DNA of 8,233 nt from Nitrosopumilales archaeon (GCA_016838795.1 JAEHKQ010000150.1:1-8233); one strand, 5' to 3'. Positions 1-6,284 are shown, counted from the first letter of the stretch. The notes: generated by a model not told the origin, from the letters alone. Numbers and translations are program-made.

Positions 1-1
1 A

Positions 2-289
2 CGACTTGGTTTGCCTGTAATTAACGTTCTAACAAAAACTGATCTAATTGGTGAAAAACTAAAAGACATTCTAAAGTGGTCTACCAATTTATCTACATTA
101 GAAAATGCTATTTCTCAAGAGGCTGATGGTGAAACATATACGTTAACTACAAACATTTTGCGTGGTCTCAATTTAGGTGGATTTGCCCAAGGATTAATTC
201 CCTTATCAAATGTAACTGGCGAAGGAATGGTTAATTTGCAAACTGCGTTAAGTAGAACCATTAACTTGGGAGAAGAGGTTGAAGATTAA
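2..289 (+). CDS. GPN-loop GTPase, C-terminal part (gene runs off the left edge)
   Basis: Partial gene: 95 codons remain and the reading frame is open at the left edge. The fragment begins RLGLPVINVLTKTDLI, where TKTD fits the G4 base-recognition motif (N/T)KxD of P-loop GTPases, preceded by the hydrophobic strand usual for it. The later stretch LIPLSNVTGEGMVNLQTAL resembles the G5 region and closing helix of GPN-loop (XAB1/Gpn-type) GTPases, where a Ser/Asn-rich turn contacts the base. These proteins form dimers and are linked to RNA polymerase assembly in eukaryotes; the archaeal role is not settled. The Walker A and GPN motifs would lie upstream and cannot be checked, so the family call rests on the C-terminal third only. 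The stop is directly followed by the thrB start, which suggests co-transcription and coupled translation. Confidence 0.75.
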   Translation, partial: RLGLPVINVLTKTDLIGEKLKDILKWSTNLSTLENAISQEADGETYTLTTNILRGLNLGGFAQGLIPLSNVTGEGMVNLQTALSRTINLGEEVED

Positions 290-1216
290 TTGGTAAATAG
301 CGTCACTGTAATAGCGCCATCATCAACGGCAAATTTAGGTCCAGGTTTTGATGTTTTTGGTCTTGCTTTAGATGCATTTTTCGATGAAGTAAAGCTTTCA
401 AAGAGAAAGGAAAAAGGAATCAAAATAATTTCAAAAGACCCAATTCCTGTAAATCCTACAAAGAATACTGCTGGTCTCGTAGTCAAAGCCATGTTAAATA
501 AATTCAAAGTTAACTCTGGTATTGAAATCAAAATAAAGAAAGGTGTGCCTGCAGGTTTTGGCATGGGCAGTAGTGCAGCTTCAGCTGCAGGTGCTGCTGT
601 AGCATTTGATAAGCTATTCAAACTAAAACTTGATCCAAATGAGCTAGTCAAGTTTGCAGGCATTGGAGAGAAAGCAAGTGCAGGAACAATTCACTATGAC
701 AATGTTTCTGCTTCAGTACTTGGTGGATTTGTTATTGTTAGAACAGAACCTCTAGATGTAATACAAATTGATCCTCCAAAAGATCTTGTGTTATGTGTAG
801 CAATTCCAAAACTTAAAGTTCCCGAAAAAAAGACCAAAGTTTCAAGAAGTGTAATACCAAAAAAAATAGAACATACAGCTAAGATTAGGAATCAGCAACA
901 TGCTGCAGCAATTATTGTTGGATTTTTAACAAAAGATTCTAGGAGAATTGGAGAATCGATCATAGATGAAATTGTAGAGCCTGCAAGAAAACATATGATT
1001 CCTGGATTTTCCCATGTGAAAAAAAACGCATTGGCCTCTGGTGCATTAGGTGTCACAATTAGTGGTGCTGGCCCCTCTGTAATTGCATTTGCAACAAAGT
1101 CTTCTAATCTAAAAAGAATAGCTTCTTCAATGAAAAAGGGGTTTTCTAAAGCAAAAATAAGTTCTGAGACTGTAATTTGTAAACCCACAAAAGGTGCAAG
1201 AATAATCAAAAAATAA
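290..1216 (+). CDS. thrB: homoserine kinase (GHMP kinase family)
   Basis: ATP-dependent phosphorylation of L-homoserine to O-phosphohomoserine, the step before threonine synthase in threonine synthesis; cytoplasmic. At 308 residues the length is normal for the family. Residues 5-21 (VTVIAPSSTANLGPGFD) are the GHMP N-terminal substrate motif. The glycine/serine-rich ATP loop GVPAGFGMGSSAASAAG lies at 85-101, and the C-terminal GHMP motif GALGVTISGAGPSVIAFA at 251-268. The pattern of N-terminal motif plus loop matches homoserine kinase better than mevalonate or shikimate kinases. The start is TTG at 290, immediately after the GTPase stop. A GAGGT element at 275-279, 10 nt upstream, supports it, and no ATG gives the conserved N-terminus. 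The gene is followed after 14 nt by queC in the same direction, so the three genes probably form one transcript. Confidence 0.92.
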   Translation: MVNSVTVIAPSSTANLGPGFDVFGLALDAFFDEVKLSKRKEKGIKIISKDPIPVNPTKNTAGLVVKAMLNKFKVNSGIEIKIKKGVPAGFGMGSSAASAAGAAVAFDKLFKLKLDPNELVKFAGIGEKASAGTIHYDNVSASVLGGFVIVRTEPLDVIQIDPPKDLVLCVAIPKLKVPEKKTKVSRSVIPKKIEHTAKIRNQQHAAAIIVGFLTKDSRRIGESIIDEIVEPARKHMIPGFSHVKKNALASGALGVTISGAGPSVIAFATKSSNLKRIASSMKKGFSKAKISSETVICKPTKGARIIKK

Positions 1217-1230
1217 TTGCTTGATTAGTT

Positions 1231-1905
1231 ATGAAAAAAGCTGTTGTAGTTTTTAGTGGGGGATTGGACTCGGTTTGTACCTGTGCTCACCTCAAATCAA
1301 AATATCATCTATATGGAATTTCATTTTCATATGGACAAAGAGCAAACCAAGAAATAAAAAAGGCAAAGAAATTTGCAAAAATTCTTGGATTAAAGCAACA
1401 CAAAATTATTGATATAAGCTTCATGAAAGATTTGTATGGAACAACTAATGTGTTGACTAATCCAAAACCCAAATTGCCTTCACGGTTTGAATACTCAATT
1501 GTGGTTCCCATACGAAATGCGGTCTTTCTATCTATTGCAACAGCATGGGCATTTAGTTTGAAAGCCTCTGTTGTAGCGCTTGGAGCACACAAAGGAGACA
1601 AAAATTATCCTGATTGTAGACCTATATTTTCAAAAAAAATTGAACAGGCCTTCAACCAAGGTGAGATAGATGGTATCAAGTTGGGATTAAGAAAGTCTGT
1701 GACTATATGGTCACCATTTAGAGATAATCTTTCAAAGAGCGATATGATAAAAATTGGTTACAAAATTCTTGGTGATTCAATTTTCAATGCCTGGAGTTGC
1801 TATTCCAACAAAAGATTTCATTGTGGAAGATGTGAATCATGTAATAATCGTAAACTTGCATTTCAAAAAGCAAGAATCAAAGACAAAACAAAATATTTGA
1901 ATTAA
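1231..1905 (+). CDS. queC: 7-cyano-7-deazaguanine (preQ0) synthase
   Basis: ATP-dependent conversion of 7-carboxy-7-deazaguanine and ammonia to preQ0, which archaea insert into tRNA on the way to archaeosine. The 224 residues match family length. The PP-loop SGGLDS (residues 9-14) marks an adenylating N-type ATP pyrophosphatase. VVPIRNAVFLSIA at 91-103 and GAHKGDKNYPDCR at 118-130 are typical QueC substrate-pocket blocks. Near the C-terminus Cys190, Cys198, Cys201 and Cys204 (CGRCESC) form the zinc site, so all key residues are present. The ATG at 1231 places the PP-loop at the usual distance from the N-terminus. The gene lies 14 nt after thrB and ends 11 nt from a convergent membrane-protein gene. 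folE and queE, two other preQ0 genes, lie on the opposite strand within 2 kb. Confidence 0.95.
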   Translation: MKKAVVVFSGGLDSVCTCAHLKSKYHLYGISFSYGQRANQEIKKAKKFAKILGLKQHKIIDISFMKDLYGTTNVLTNPKPKLPSRFEYSIVVPIRNAVFLSIATAWAFSLKASVVALGAHKGDKNYPDCRPIFSKKIEQAFNQGEIDGIKLGLRKSVTIWSPFRDNLSKSDMIKIGYKILGDSIFNAWSCYSNKRFHCGRCESCNNRKLAFQKARIKDKTKYLN

Positions 1906-1913
1906 AAATTTTT
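1904..1913. terminator. possible bidirectional T-tract terminator between queC and the membrane protein gene
   Basis: The 10-bp palindrome AAAAATTTTT overlaps the queC stop and lies inside the 11-nt gap to the convergent gene, so each strand ends in a run of five T. Archaeal RNA polymerase terminates at T-rich tracts without a strong hairpin. Position between two converging genes is the main support; the sequence alone is short. Confidence 0.35.
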
Positions 1914-1916
1914 AGA

Positions 1917-2246
1917 CTAACGATTTTGTAAAATTTTTTTCTTTAATACAAATCCTCTTATGCCAATATACCAGACTAAAAATACTAGTGATATAATGCT
2001 AGCGAAAATCCAGTTTAGTACAGATTCATCAGTTGTTGGTTCTTCTGCTGGAGAACATTTTGTTATATGTGATTCTTGATAACATTCCAATCCTTGACTC
2101 ACAGCCATTTCTTCAAATAGTGGGGTTACTTGAAATGCAATCAGAAAAGCTATCAACACAACAATTACAAATTCTATGACATACCATGTAAAGTGTGGCC
2201 ATGATTCCTTTGGTATATGTATATTATCGTGAGAGCCCACGATCAT
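1917..2246 (-). CDS. small membrane protein with two transmembrane helices, function unknown
   Basis: A 109-residue protein that I do not recognise. Residues 1-19 are polar (His, Pro and Trp present). A first membrane helix spans about 20-42 (WYVIEFVIVVLIAFLIAF) and a second about 77-97 (SVLNWIFASIISLVFLVWYI). The C-terminus is basic (KKKILQNR), suggesting that it stays in the cytoplasm. If so, both ends are inside and the loop 43-76 is outside. That loop is acidic and Pro/Thr-rich and carries two cysteines (55 and 64) that could form a disulphide. The short soluble N-terminus before the first helix is vaguely like small respiratory-complex or heme-copper oxidase accessory subunits, but no diagnostic residue supports that. 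It lies 36 nt downstream of folE on the same strand and may be read through from it. Confidence 0.72.
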   Translation of the reverse strand: MIVGSHDNIHIPKESWPHFTWYVIEFVIVVLIAFLIAFQVTPLFEEMAVSQGLECYQESHITKCSPAEEPTTDESVLNWIFASIISLVFLVWYIGIRGFVLKKKILQNR

Positions 2247-2282
2247 CGTCTATAAATAGAGTATTTAATTTTTCACTAGAAC

Positions 2283-2843
2283 TTAAAGAGTGAATGATTC
2301 AGAATGTGCTTTATGAATCATCGAAACAATGTTTTCTTTTTCTTCCCTGTTTTGATAAATTCCTCGATATGCTATGGTAGTCATTTTTAAATCATTTTTC
2401 ACACCGCGCATCTTCATACATAGATGTTCAGCTTCTGTTATTACCACAACACCTTTGACACCTTGAGAATGAAGTTCATCAGCAATATTTTTTGTCAAAC
2501 GTTCTTGAATTTGTAATCTCTTTGCGTACTTTTCTACAAGACGTACTAATTTTGAGATTCCAAAAACTCTTCCATTTGGAGAATATGCAATGTGGATTTT
2601 TCCAAAAAATGGCAAAATATGGTGCTCACACATTGAATAAAACTGAATATCCTTTGCAATAACTACATCCGAATCCTCAGAAAATTGAATTGAAAGCTCT
2701 GAATCAGAATCATATCCACTAAAGATCTCCTTGTACATTTCAGCAATTCTGTTAGGAGTTTCACGTAATCCTTCTCTGGTTGGATCTTCTCCTAATTCGA
2801 TGATTAATTCCCTAACCAGTTTTTTTACTCTTTCTTTGTCCAT
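2283..2843 (-). CDS. folE: GTP cyclohydrolase I (type IA)
   Basis: Converts GTP to 7,8-dihydroneopterin triphosphate, the first step towards preQ0/archaeosine and towards folate or other pterins; cytoplasmic homodecamer in characterised members. At 186 residues it is the compact form of the family. The N-terminal helix carries LGEDPTREGLRETPNRIAEM (17-36), a family signature. Zinc ligands are visible as Cys72 and His75 in MCEHHILPFFGKIHIAY (71-87) and Cys142 in EAEHLCMKMRGVK (137-149). His74 and His140 correspond to the catalytic histidines. All residues expected for type IA are present, unlike the type IB or MptA enzymes of many other archaea. It lies between queE and a membrane protein gene on the same strand. 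Neighbouring queC and queE point to a preQ0 role, but the sequence cannot exclude pterin supply. Confidence 0.95.
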   Translation of the reverse strand: MDKERVKKLVRELIIELGEDPTREGLRETPNRIAEMYKEIFSGYDSDSELSIQFSEDSDVVIAKDIQFYSMCEHHILPFFGKIHIAYSPNGRVFGISKLVRLVEKYAKRLQIQERLTKNIADELHSQGVKGVVVITEAEHLCMKMRGVKNDLKMTTIAYRGIYQNREEKENIVSMIHKAHSESFTL

Positions 2844-2867
2844 TTTTCAAATTAGAAGGGTTTTTGC

Positions 2868-2879
2868 TGATATTTGAAG
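2868..2879 (-). promoter_or_regulatory. possible TATA element for folE
   Basis: The - strand reads CTTCAAATATCA, an A/T-rich TATA-like element centred about 30 nt upstream of the folE ATG. This would give a leader of only a few bases. No purine-rich ribosome-binding site is seen upstream of the ATG, which agrees with leaderless translation. The match to the archaeal consensus is moderate. Confidence 0.35.
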
Positions 2880-2925
2880 TTAAGTGGTGATTTTGTACCT
2901 AATGTCAAAATTATTTGAGGCTAAA

Positions 2926-3639
2926 TTATGGAACGCCAATTAATTTTTGTAATTGTGGAACTATTCGTACCTCATTATAATATGGATGTACAAGATCATA
3001 AAATTCTAGGAGGCTTTGCAAACTTGGTTCTGCTATCCCATATGTTGGTTGAATAATAAATCCTGAAAGATCATCTCGTGTTATAATTTTGAATATATTT
3101 TGTAATAACTTCTTGAATGGTTCTGACTTCGTTTTTGAGCTTACAACAATTTTGATGTATGTTTTTTTCTTTGAAGAAACTGAAGATCTCAGACACCCCA
3201 AAGCATTTTCCATTAGGTTTGAATAGTGTTTAGAATCAACAAATTCAGCGTCTGGTGTTTTAAATTCAATTTTTACAAAATCAATAAACGGTAAAACATG
3301 ATTGAATTTGTTGGAATCAAAACATGATGATTCTAGATAGGTTGGAATTTTCATTGATTGGATGTGTTTGGCCAATTCCGCAACGGCTTCATGTTGGAGT
3401 AAAGGCTCCCCCCCAGTAAAATTAACTTTGTATGTCTTGTCTTGTAGATTTTCATCTATCAGACCACATGCCTGTTCTAGTGTGTATTCAGTTCCTGAAT
3501 CTAAAGGAAGGGCATCTAAAGTATCACAATAAAAGCAGGTAAATGGACATCCTGCAAGTCTTACAAATAGTGTTTTTGTTCCATAGAGAATTCCTTCGCC
3601 TTCTACTGAAGTAAATACTTCAAATAATCGTACTTTCAA
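2926..3639 (-). CDS. queE: 7-carboxy-7-deazaguanine synthase (radical SAM)
   Basis: Radical-SAM enzyme that rearranges 6-carboxy-5,6,7,8-tetrahydropterin to 7-carboxy-7-deazaguanine, the substrate of QueC, using a [4Fe-4S] cluster. The 237 residues fit the family. The N-terminus FEVFTSVEGEG (6-16) is the QueE hallmark. The cluster motif is CPFTCFYC (Cys31, Cys35, Cys38), followed by DT as is usual in QueE. FTGGEPLLQ (74-82) is the SAM-binding GGEP motif, and EFKTP at 125-129 is another conserved block. The start is TTG at 3639. It is chosen because it gives the family N-terminus MKV, because the nearby upstream ATG codons are out of frame, and because a TATA element lies about 26 nt away. folE follows downstream on the same strand after 82 nt and appears to have its own promoter. 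Confidence 0.93.
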   Translation of the reverse strand: MKVRLFEVFTSVEGEGILYGTKTLFVRLAGCPFTCFYCDTLDALPLDSGTEYTLEQACGLIDENLQDKTYKVNFTGGEPLLQHEAVAELAKHIQSMKIPTYLESSCFDSNKFNHVLPFIDFVKIEFKTPDAEFVDSKHYSNLMENALGCLRSSVSSKKKTYIKIVVSSKTKSEPFKKLLQNIFKIITRDDLSGFIIQPTYGIAEPSLQSLLEFYDLVHPYYNEVRIVPQLQKLIGVP

Positions 3640-3660
3640 TTATTTTCATTATTTCTTGTC

Positions 3661-3671
3661 ATTATTTATTC
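3661..3671 (-). promoter_or_regulatory. TATA element for queE (leaderless TTG start)
   Basis: The - strand reads GAATAAATAAT, centred about 27 nt upstream of the TTG start codon of queE. With the usual archaeal TATA-to-start-site spacing, transcription would begin at or one base before the TTG, giving a leaderless mRNA with a non-ATG start. No ribosome-binding site is apparent. Confidence 0.48.
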
Positions 3672-3705
3672 AATGAGGTTTACGCATTAGTTTTGAAAAG
3701 ATGAT

Positions 3706-3900
3706 TTAATTCAAAACAGGTTCTTTTGCATAAAACAATCCTGATATGAAAAAGACCACACCTAAAATTCCGATTAGGCTCCCAACAAATTCAATGGTTT
3801 CTTCCAATTCTGCTTCTGCTGGAGCCCATAATAGTGCAATCAAGGCTCCTACAACCATCATTGGAATGCCAACCCCAACACTAATTGCTTTAGAAGCCAT
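3706..3900 (-). CDS. small two-helix membrane protein, function unknown
   Basis: A 64-residue protein that I do not recognise. Almost the whole chain is hydrophobic: one membrane helix at about 6-25 (ISVGVGIPMMVVGALIALLW) and another at about 38-58 (FVGSLIGILGVVFFISGLFY), joined by the short acidic loop APAEAELEETIE. Both ends would be on the same side of the membrane. Gly-rich, tightly packed helices of this kind occur in many small archaeal membrane proteins, so no role can be named. The ATG at 3900 is supported by a TATA element about 25 nt upstream. The gene sits alone between the secreted helical protein gene and queE, with 51 nt upstream and 66 nt downstream, all in the same direction. 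Confidence 0.75.
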   Translation of the reverse strand: MASKAISVGVGIPMMVVGALIALLWAPAEAELEETIEFVGSLIGILGVVFFISGLFYAKEPVLN

Positions 3901-3920
3901 GTTTTGTCATCATCTCAAAA

Positions 3921-3930
3921 ATGTATATGA
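3921..3930 (-). promoter_or_regulatory. TATA element for the 64-residue membrane protein gene
   Basis: The - strand reads TCATATACAT, centred 25-26 nt upstream of the ATG at 3900. This is the spacing expected if transcription starts at the start codon. It also suggests the gene is transcribed separately from the three-gene unit that ends at 3952. Confidence 0.48.
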
Positions 3931-3951
3931 AGTTTGTGTTAATAGGAATTT

Positions 3952-4755
3952 TTAACTTCTTAGTTTTTTAACTAATTCACTGAGTGTTCTCAATAAATTG
4001 AATGCTTCATCAGTATTACCATCAGAAAGTAGATTCTTTGCTTCAGATAAAATTCGTTCAGCCTCTTGAATTTGAGAAGGATCAATTCCTTCTAGGTTCT
4101 TTACCTTCTCAATAAGATTAGCAAGTTTTTCCAAGTGTTTTTGCGCAAAATCTTTTGCTCTAGCGGTTTTGCTTTCATTGGCTTGGGCAACTAATGTTGT
4201 TTTTATATCACTAAGCAAACGTTTGATTTGAACAATGTTCTTCTTGGTTTCATCAAAATTACCATCATAAATATTGCTTTTTGTGATACTAATTAGCCGG
4301 TCAATTTCAGAAAAGTCAATTCCTGAATCATGTTTTTCAGCAATTGTTTTCAACTTAGATAGGAATTTTACCATTCGTTCAAGATCACTAGATAAACTAT
4401 ATGCTGTATTAGAGACAGATATAGCGGTTCCAACTGTAGGTCTTTCTAAAATCATTTGAGAAATTTTCTTGAAAATTTTCATGGCTGAAAGAAAATGGTT
4501 TCTAGCAGATGAAATATCATCATTTTCTAAAGAGTCCTTTAGAGAGTCTACTTCTGCTGAGCCCTCTTCAAATAATTTCTGGACTTCATCTGAGACTTGT
4601 TGGTTAGAAATTTGTGTTTCAATTTGTTTTTGTGCCTGTGATGCAATTTTCAGCAAAATATTAGGGTCAGCCTGTGCCTCTACTGAAATTGGGATCCCAC
4701 TAAAGACCATACTTACAACCAAAGCCAATAGACAAAAAGATGTGATTGCTCTCAT
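3952..4755 (-). CDS. secreted alpha-helical repeat protein, function unknown
   Basis: A 267-residue protein with a clear signal peptide: MRAIT, a hydrophobic core at about 6-22, then a likely cleavage near VEAQA (25-29). There is no lipobox cysteine at the cleavage region. The mature chain is almost all helix, rich in Lys, Glu, Ser and Leu, with no membrane helix, so it should lie outside the cell or be loosely attached. Three related helical-hairpin units can be seen at about 65-100, 145-185 and 223-265. The last two both start with G-I-D-x-S-x-I and carry a turn of the type (D/S)DGN-x-DE followed by a helix ending in LL/LVKKL. The start ATG overlaps the stop of the upstream membrane regulator gene (ATGA), so the two are translationally coupled and probably act together. 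A partner or ligand-binding role for that protein's outer domain is inference only. Confidence 0.8.
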   Translation of the reverse strand: MRAITSFCLLALVVSMVFSGIPISVEAQADPNILLKIASQAQKQIETQISNQQVSDEVQKLFEEGSAEVDSLKDSLENDDISSARNHFLSAMKIFKKISQMILERPTVGTAISVSNTAYSLSSDLERMVKFLSKLKTIAEKHDSGIDFSEIDRLISITKSNIYDGNFDETKKNIVQIKRLLSDIKTTLVAQANESKTARAKDFAQKHLEKLANLIEKVKNLEGIDPSQIQEAERILSEAKNLLSDGNTDEAFNLLRTLSELVKKLRS

Positions 4756-5762
4756 TGTTCTTCCTCTAATCCTCCCTTTAGTTTAACCAAGTTTTGCAAG
4801 TCTTTTTTAACAATCTCAATAATTCCTTGTCTTTCAAGTCTTTTTACAGCCCTCCACATGGTGGTTCTAGGTTGAAGGAATTTTTTTCTTAATTCACTTT
4901 CTAGTGCTTGTCCTCCATTATTGAAAATAAAATTTATAATTTCTTTGTCATCCTCTCTTAAATTGGGTCTTAGTTGGAATATGGTTTCAGGATCAGGCGT
5001 TTCTATAGACTCAGTTTTTGTTTGTGTGGTTTCAATTTTCTTTGATGTTCTTTGGAATTTTCTAAGGAATATTATTCCAATTATAACAGCTGAGGCAATA
5101 GCACCTCCGATGAATATCAATGAATTATCTAGTGGTTCTGATGTTGATGATGATGTTTGAGATGATGTTGGGGTTCCAAGGATATAGTTAATCTCGTTTG
5201 GTCCATTTAGAAACGAAAGTTTAGTTTGTTCGTTGATTAATTCCATATTTTGTGGTAAAGCACTCATTCCTACAATGATAGAATTTTGTGGCATTAACAA
5301 AGTATAATCTGATGGTGCTTGAATAGAAAATGTCCAAATTCTGCCCTCTTTCGAAACAAGATCATGGGTATCATAATCTATTGAGATTGTAGATGATCCA
5401 AATGTTTCAACAAGCGTAGAACTACCTGTAGTTTTTGTGTATAGTAAAAAGTCGTTTTCTCCTACTGCCACTAAGTTATCAATAGAATTACCAAAAAGAT
5501 TCACTGTAAAGTCTGGTTCAAGAGGGTCAATTTCGATCAAAGAAAAGACATGTGTTGAACCATCCTGAAAGATGATTAGATCAAGGGTTTTTGTAGAACT
5601 AAATGAGTTCTGGAGTGGAATTGCTGCTGTAACTATAATTAGGCCTGCTAGAATAATCGGCGCCTTAATCATCGTTGGGGGAATACCTTCTGTCCTTACA
5701 AAAAGCATTCCATCTTCCTGAATAAAGTCCTGCCTATATGGTACAATCATTTCTTGGTTCAT
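4752..5762 (-). CDS. membrane-anchored protein with outer domain and cytoplasmic winged-helix domain (putative one-component regulator)
   Basis: A 336-residue protein. A hydrophobic segment at about 32-50 is a signal peptide or first membrane helix. An outer, beta-rich domain spans about 56-196 and ends in LSFLNGPNEINYIL. A Ser/Thr-rich linker (197-212) precedes a membrane helix at about 213-233 with basic residues after it. A cytoplasmic winged helix lies at 268-329, with a recognition-helix segment RTTMWRAVKRLERQGIIEIV. From memory, this layout resembles archaeal proteins with DUF7345-like outer and DUF7343-like helix-turn-helix domains. It suggests an external signal passed straight to DNA; no kinase or receiver domain is present. 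The start is uncertain. The ATG at 5762 leaves a 3-nt gap after the upstream gene, but Met19 (preceded by AGGA) or Met31 would give a classic signal peptide. The 3' end overlaps the secreted protein gene by 4 nt. Confidence 0.82.
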   Translation of the reverse strand: MNQEMIVPYRQDFIQEDGMLFVRTEGIPPTMIKAPIILAGLIIVTAAIPLQNSFSSTKTLDLIIFQDGSTHVFSLIEIDPLEPDFTVNLFGNSIDNLVAVGENDFLLYTKTTGSSTLVETFGSSTISIDYDTHDLVSKEGRIWTFSIQAPSDYTLLMPQNSIIVGMSALPQNMELINEQTKLSFLNGPNEINYILGTPTSSQTSSSTSEPLDNSLIFIGGAIASAVIIGIIFLRKFQRTSKKIETTQTKTESIETPDPETIFQLRPNLREDDKEIINFIFNNGGQALESELRKKFLQPRTTMWRAVKRLERQGIIEIVKKDLQNLVKLKGGLEEEQ

Positions 5763-5765
5763 CAG

Positions 5766-6053
5766 TTAATATCTTAGATTCATGGATTCAACTAGGTTCT
5801 GAAATCTTCGAAACTCCTGGAAAAATTCAAGTCCTTTCTCAGTTATCATGAAGAGTCGGTTCCTGTCATTTTTTACCGAATCTACCAATCCTGCAGTGAC
5901 TAACTTCTCACATTTATCTAATACTGCATAATGAGAGAGGTTCGCCTTTCTAGATATGGCAGAAATGATGACACCTTCGCGCCCACCATCCACTGTGACA
6001 TCTAAGATATCACCCATGATGCCCATTTCTGATCTGTATTGTTGTTTTGACAT
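5766..6053 (-). CDS. winged-helix DNA-binding regulator (ArnR1-like/HTH_45 type)
   Basis: A 95-residue protein if started at the ATG at 6053. The chain fits a single winged helix: helix 1 in SEMGIMGDILDV, helix 2 in GVIISAISRKANL, recognition helix in SHYAVLDKCEKLVTAGL, then a two-strand wing (VDSVKNDRNRLFMITEKG) and a C-terminal helix LEFFQEFRRFQNLVESMNL likely used for dimer formation. This is the arrangement of the ArnR1-like small regulators common in archaea; it should bind DNA as a dimer in the cytoplasm. An in-frame ATG at 6098 would add 15 residues. I prefer 6053 because MSKQQYRSE is the usual type of N-terminus and because a TATA-like element lies about 25 nt from it. The next gene begins 3 nt after the stop, so regulator and membrane protein are likely one operon. 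Target genes are unknown; self-regulation is plausible given upstream repeats. Confidence 0.85.
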   Translation of the reverse strand: MSKQQYRSEMGIMGDILDVTVDGGREGVIISAISRKANLSHYAVLDKCEKLVTAGLVDSVKNDRNRLFMITEKGLEFFQEFRRFQNLVESMNLRY

Positions 6054-6070
6054 GAATAATATACGGCAGC

Positions 6071-6081
6071 TTTGTTTATCA
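6071..6081 (-). promoter_or_regulatory. possible TATA element for the three-gene regulator unit
   Basis: The - strand reads TGATAAACAAA. The TGATAAA part is centred about 25 nt upstream of the ATG at 6053, giving a leaderless start. It is a weak match, and its main value is that no TATA-like element is found at the right distance from the alternative ATG at 6098. Confidence 0.3.
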
Positions 6082-6098
6082 GGGCCATCTTGAAACAT

Positions 6099-6121
6099 TA
6101 AAGCGGAACGTAAAGCGGAAC
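6099..6121. repeat. tandem 11-bp direct repeat upstream of the winged-helix gene
   Basis: TAAAGCGGAAC occurs at 6099-6109 and again, identically, at 6111-6121, a 12-bp period or a little over one helical turn. It is more GC-rich than its surroundings. It lies 18 nt or more upstream of the proposed TATA element, on the side where archaeal activators often bind. Two sites on nearly the same DNA face would suit a regulator dimer or two cooperating dimers. If the start at 6098 were correct, the repeat would instead lie directly before the coding region. Confidence 0.6.
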
Positions 6122-6122
6122 A

Positions 6123-6133
6123 GGTGTTTCACC
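6123..6133. promoter_or_regulatory. short perfect dyad GGTGTTTCACC, possible operator
   Basis: GGTG and CACC arms flank a TTT centre, one base after the second copy of the direct repeat. It could be a half-site pair for a winged-helix dimer. The arms are only 4 bp, so chance is possible. Confidence 0.3.
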
Positions 6134-6171
6134 ACCAAAAATGCCAAAAAATCATGTTTTTTTTCTGCGGG

Positions 6172-6196
6172 GAAAAATTTCTATTAGAAAATTTTC
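6172..6196. repeat. 25-bp imperfect palindrome in the 6054-6348 intergenic region
   Basis: GAAAAATTTCTA and TAGAAAATTTTC flank a single T and match as inverted arms at 11 of 12 positions. A third related stretch, GAAAATTTCT, lies at 6262-6271. The region between 6054 and 6348 has no gene and separates divergent transcripts. Besides these dyads it holds the 6099-6121 repeat, an 8-T run near 6156 and the TATA element at 6285. The low-complexity A/T composition raises the chance of accidental symmetry. Confidence 0.45.
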
Positions 6197-6284
6197 AAAA
6201 GGCATAGTTTTAGGTTCAAATTATGACAATCTCAGTCTTTGATTTTTTTCTAAAATTTTTTGAAAATTTCTGAGTTTTCTCCAG

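Noticed and set aside
286..663. 125-codon - strand frame under thrB
   Set aside because: Shadow of the well-supported homoserine kinase; its length follows from the base composition of the coding strand.
5138..5165. Repeated GATGAT runs that resemble box C of C/D box RNAs
   Set aside because: They encode the Ser/Thr-rich linker of the membrane regulator as simple-sequence codons, and no properly spaced box D and guide were seen.
6054..6098. ATG at 6098 as the start of the winged-helix gene, adding 15 residues
   Set aside because: No TATA element at the right distance and the extra residues (FQDGPDKQSCRILF) are outside the domain. The start at 6053 fits better, though the longer form cannot be excluded.
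6208..6222. GGTTCAAAT, like a tRNA T-loop
   Set aside because: The flanking bases do not form a T stem, and no acceptor or anticodon arm is found nearby.
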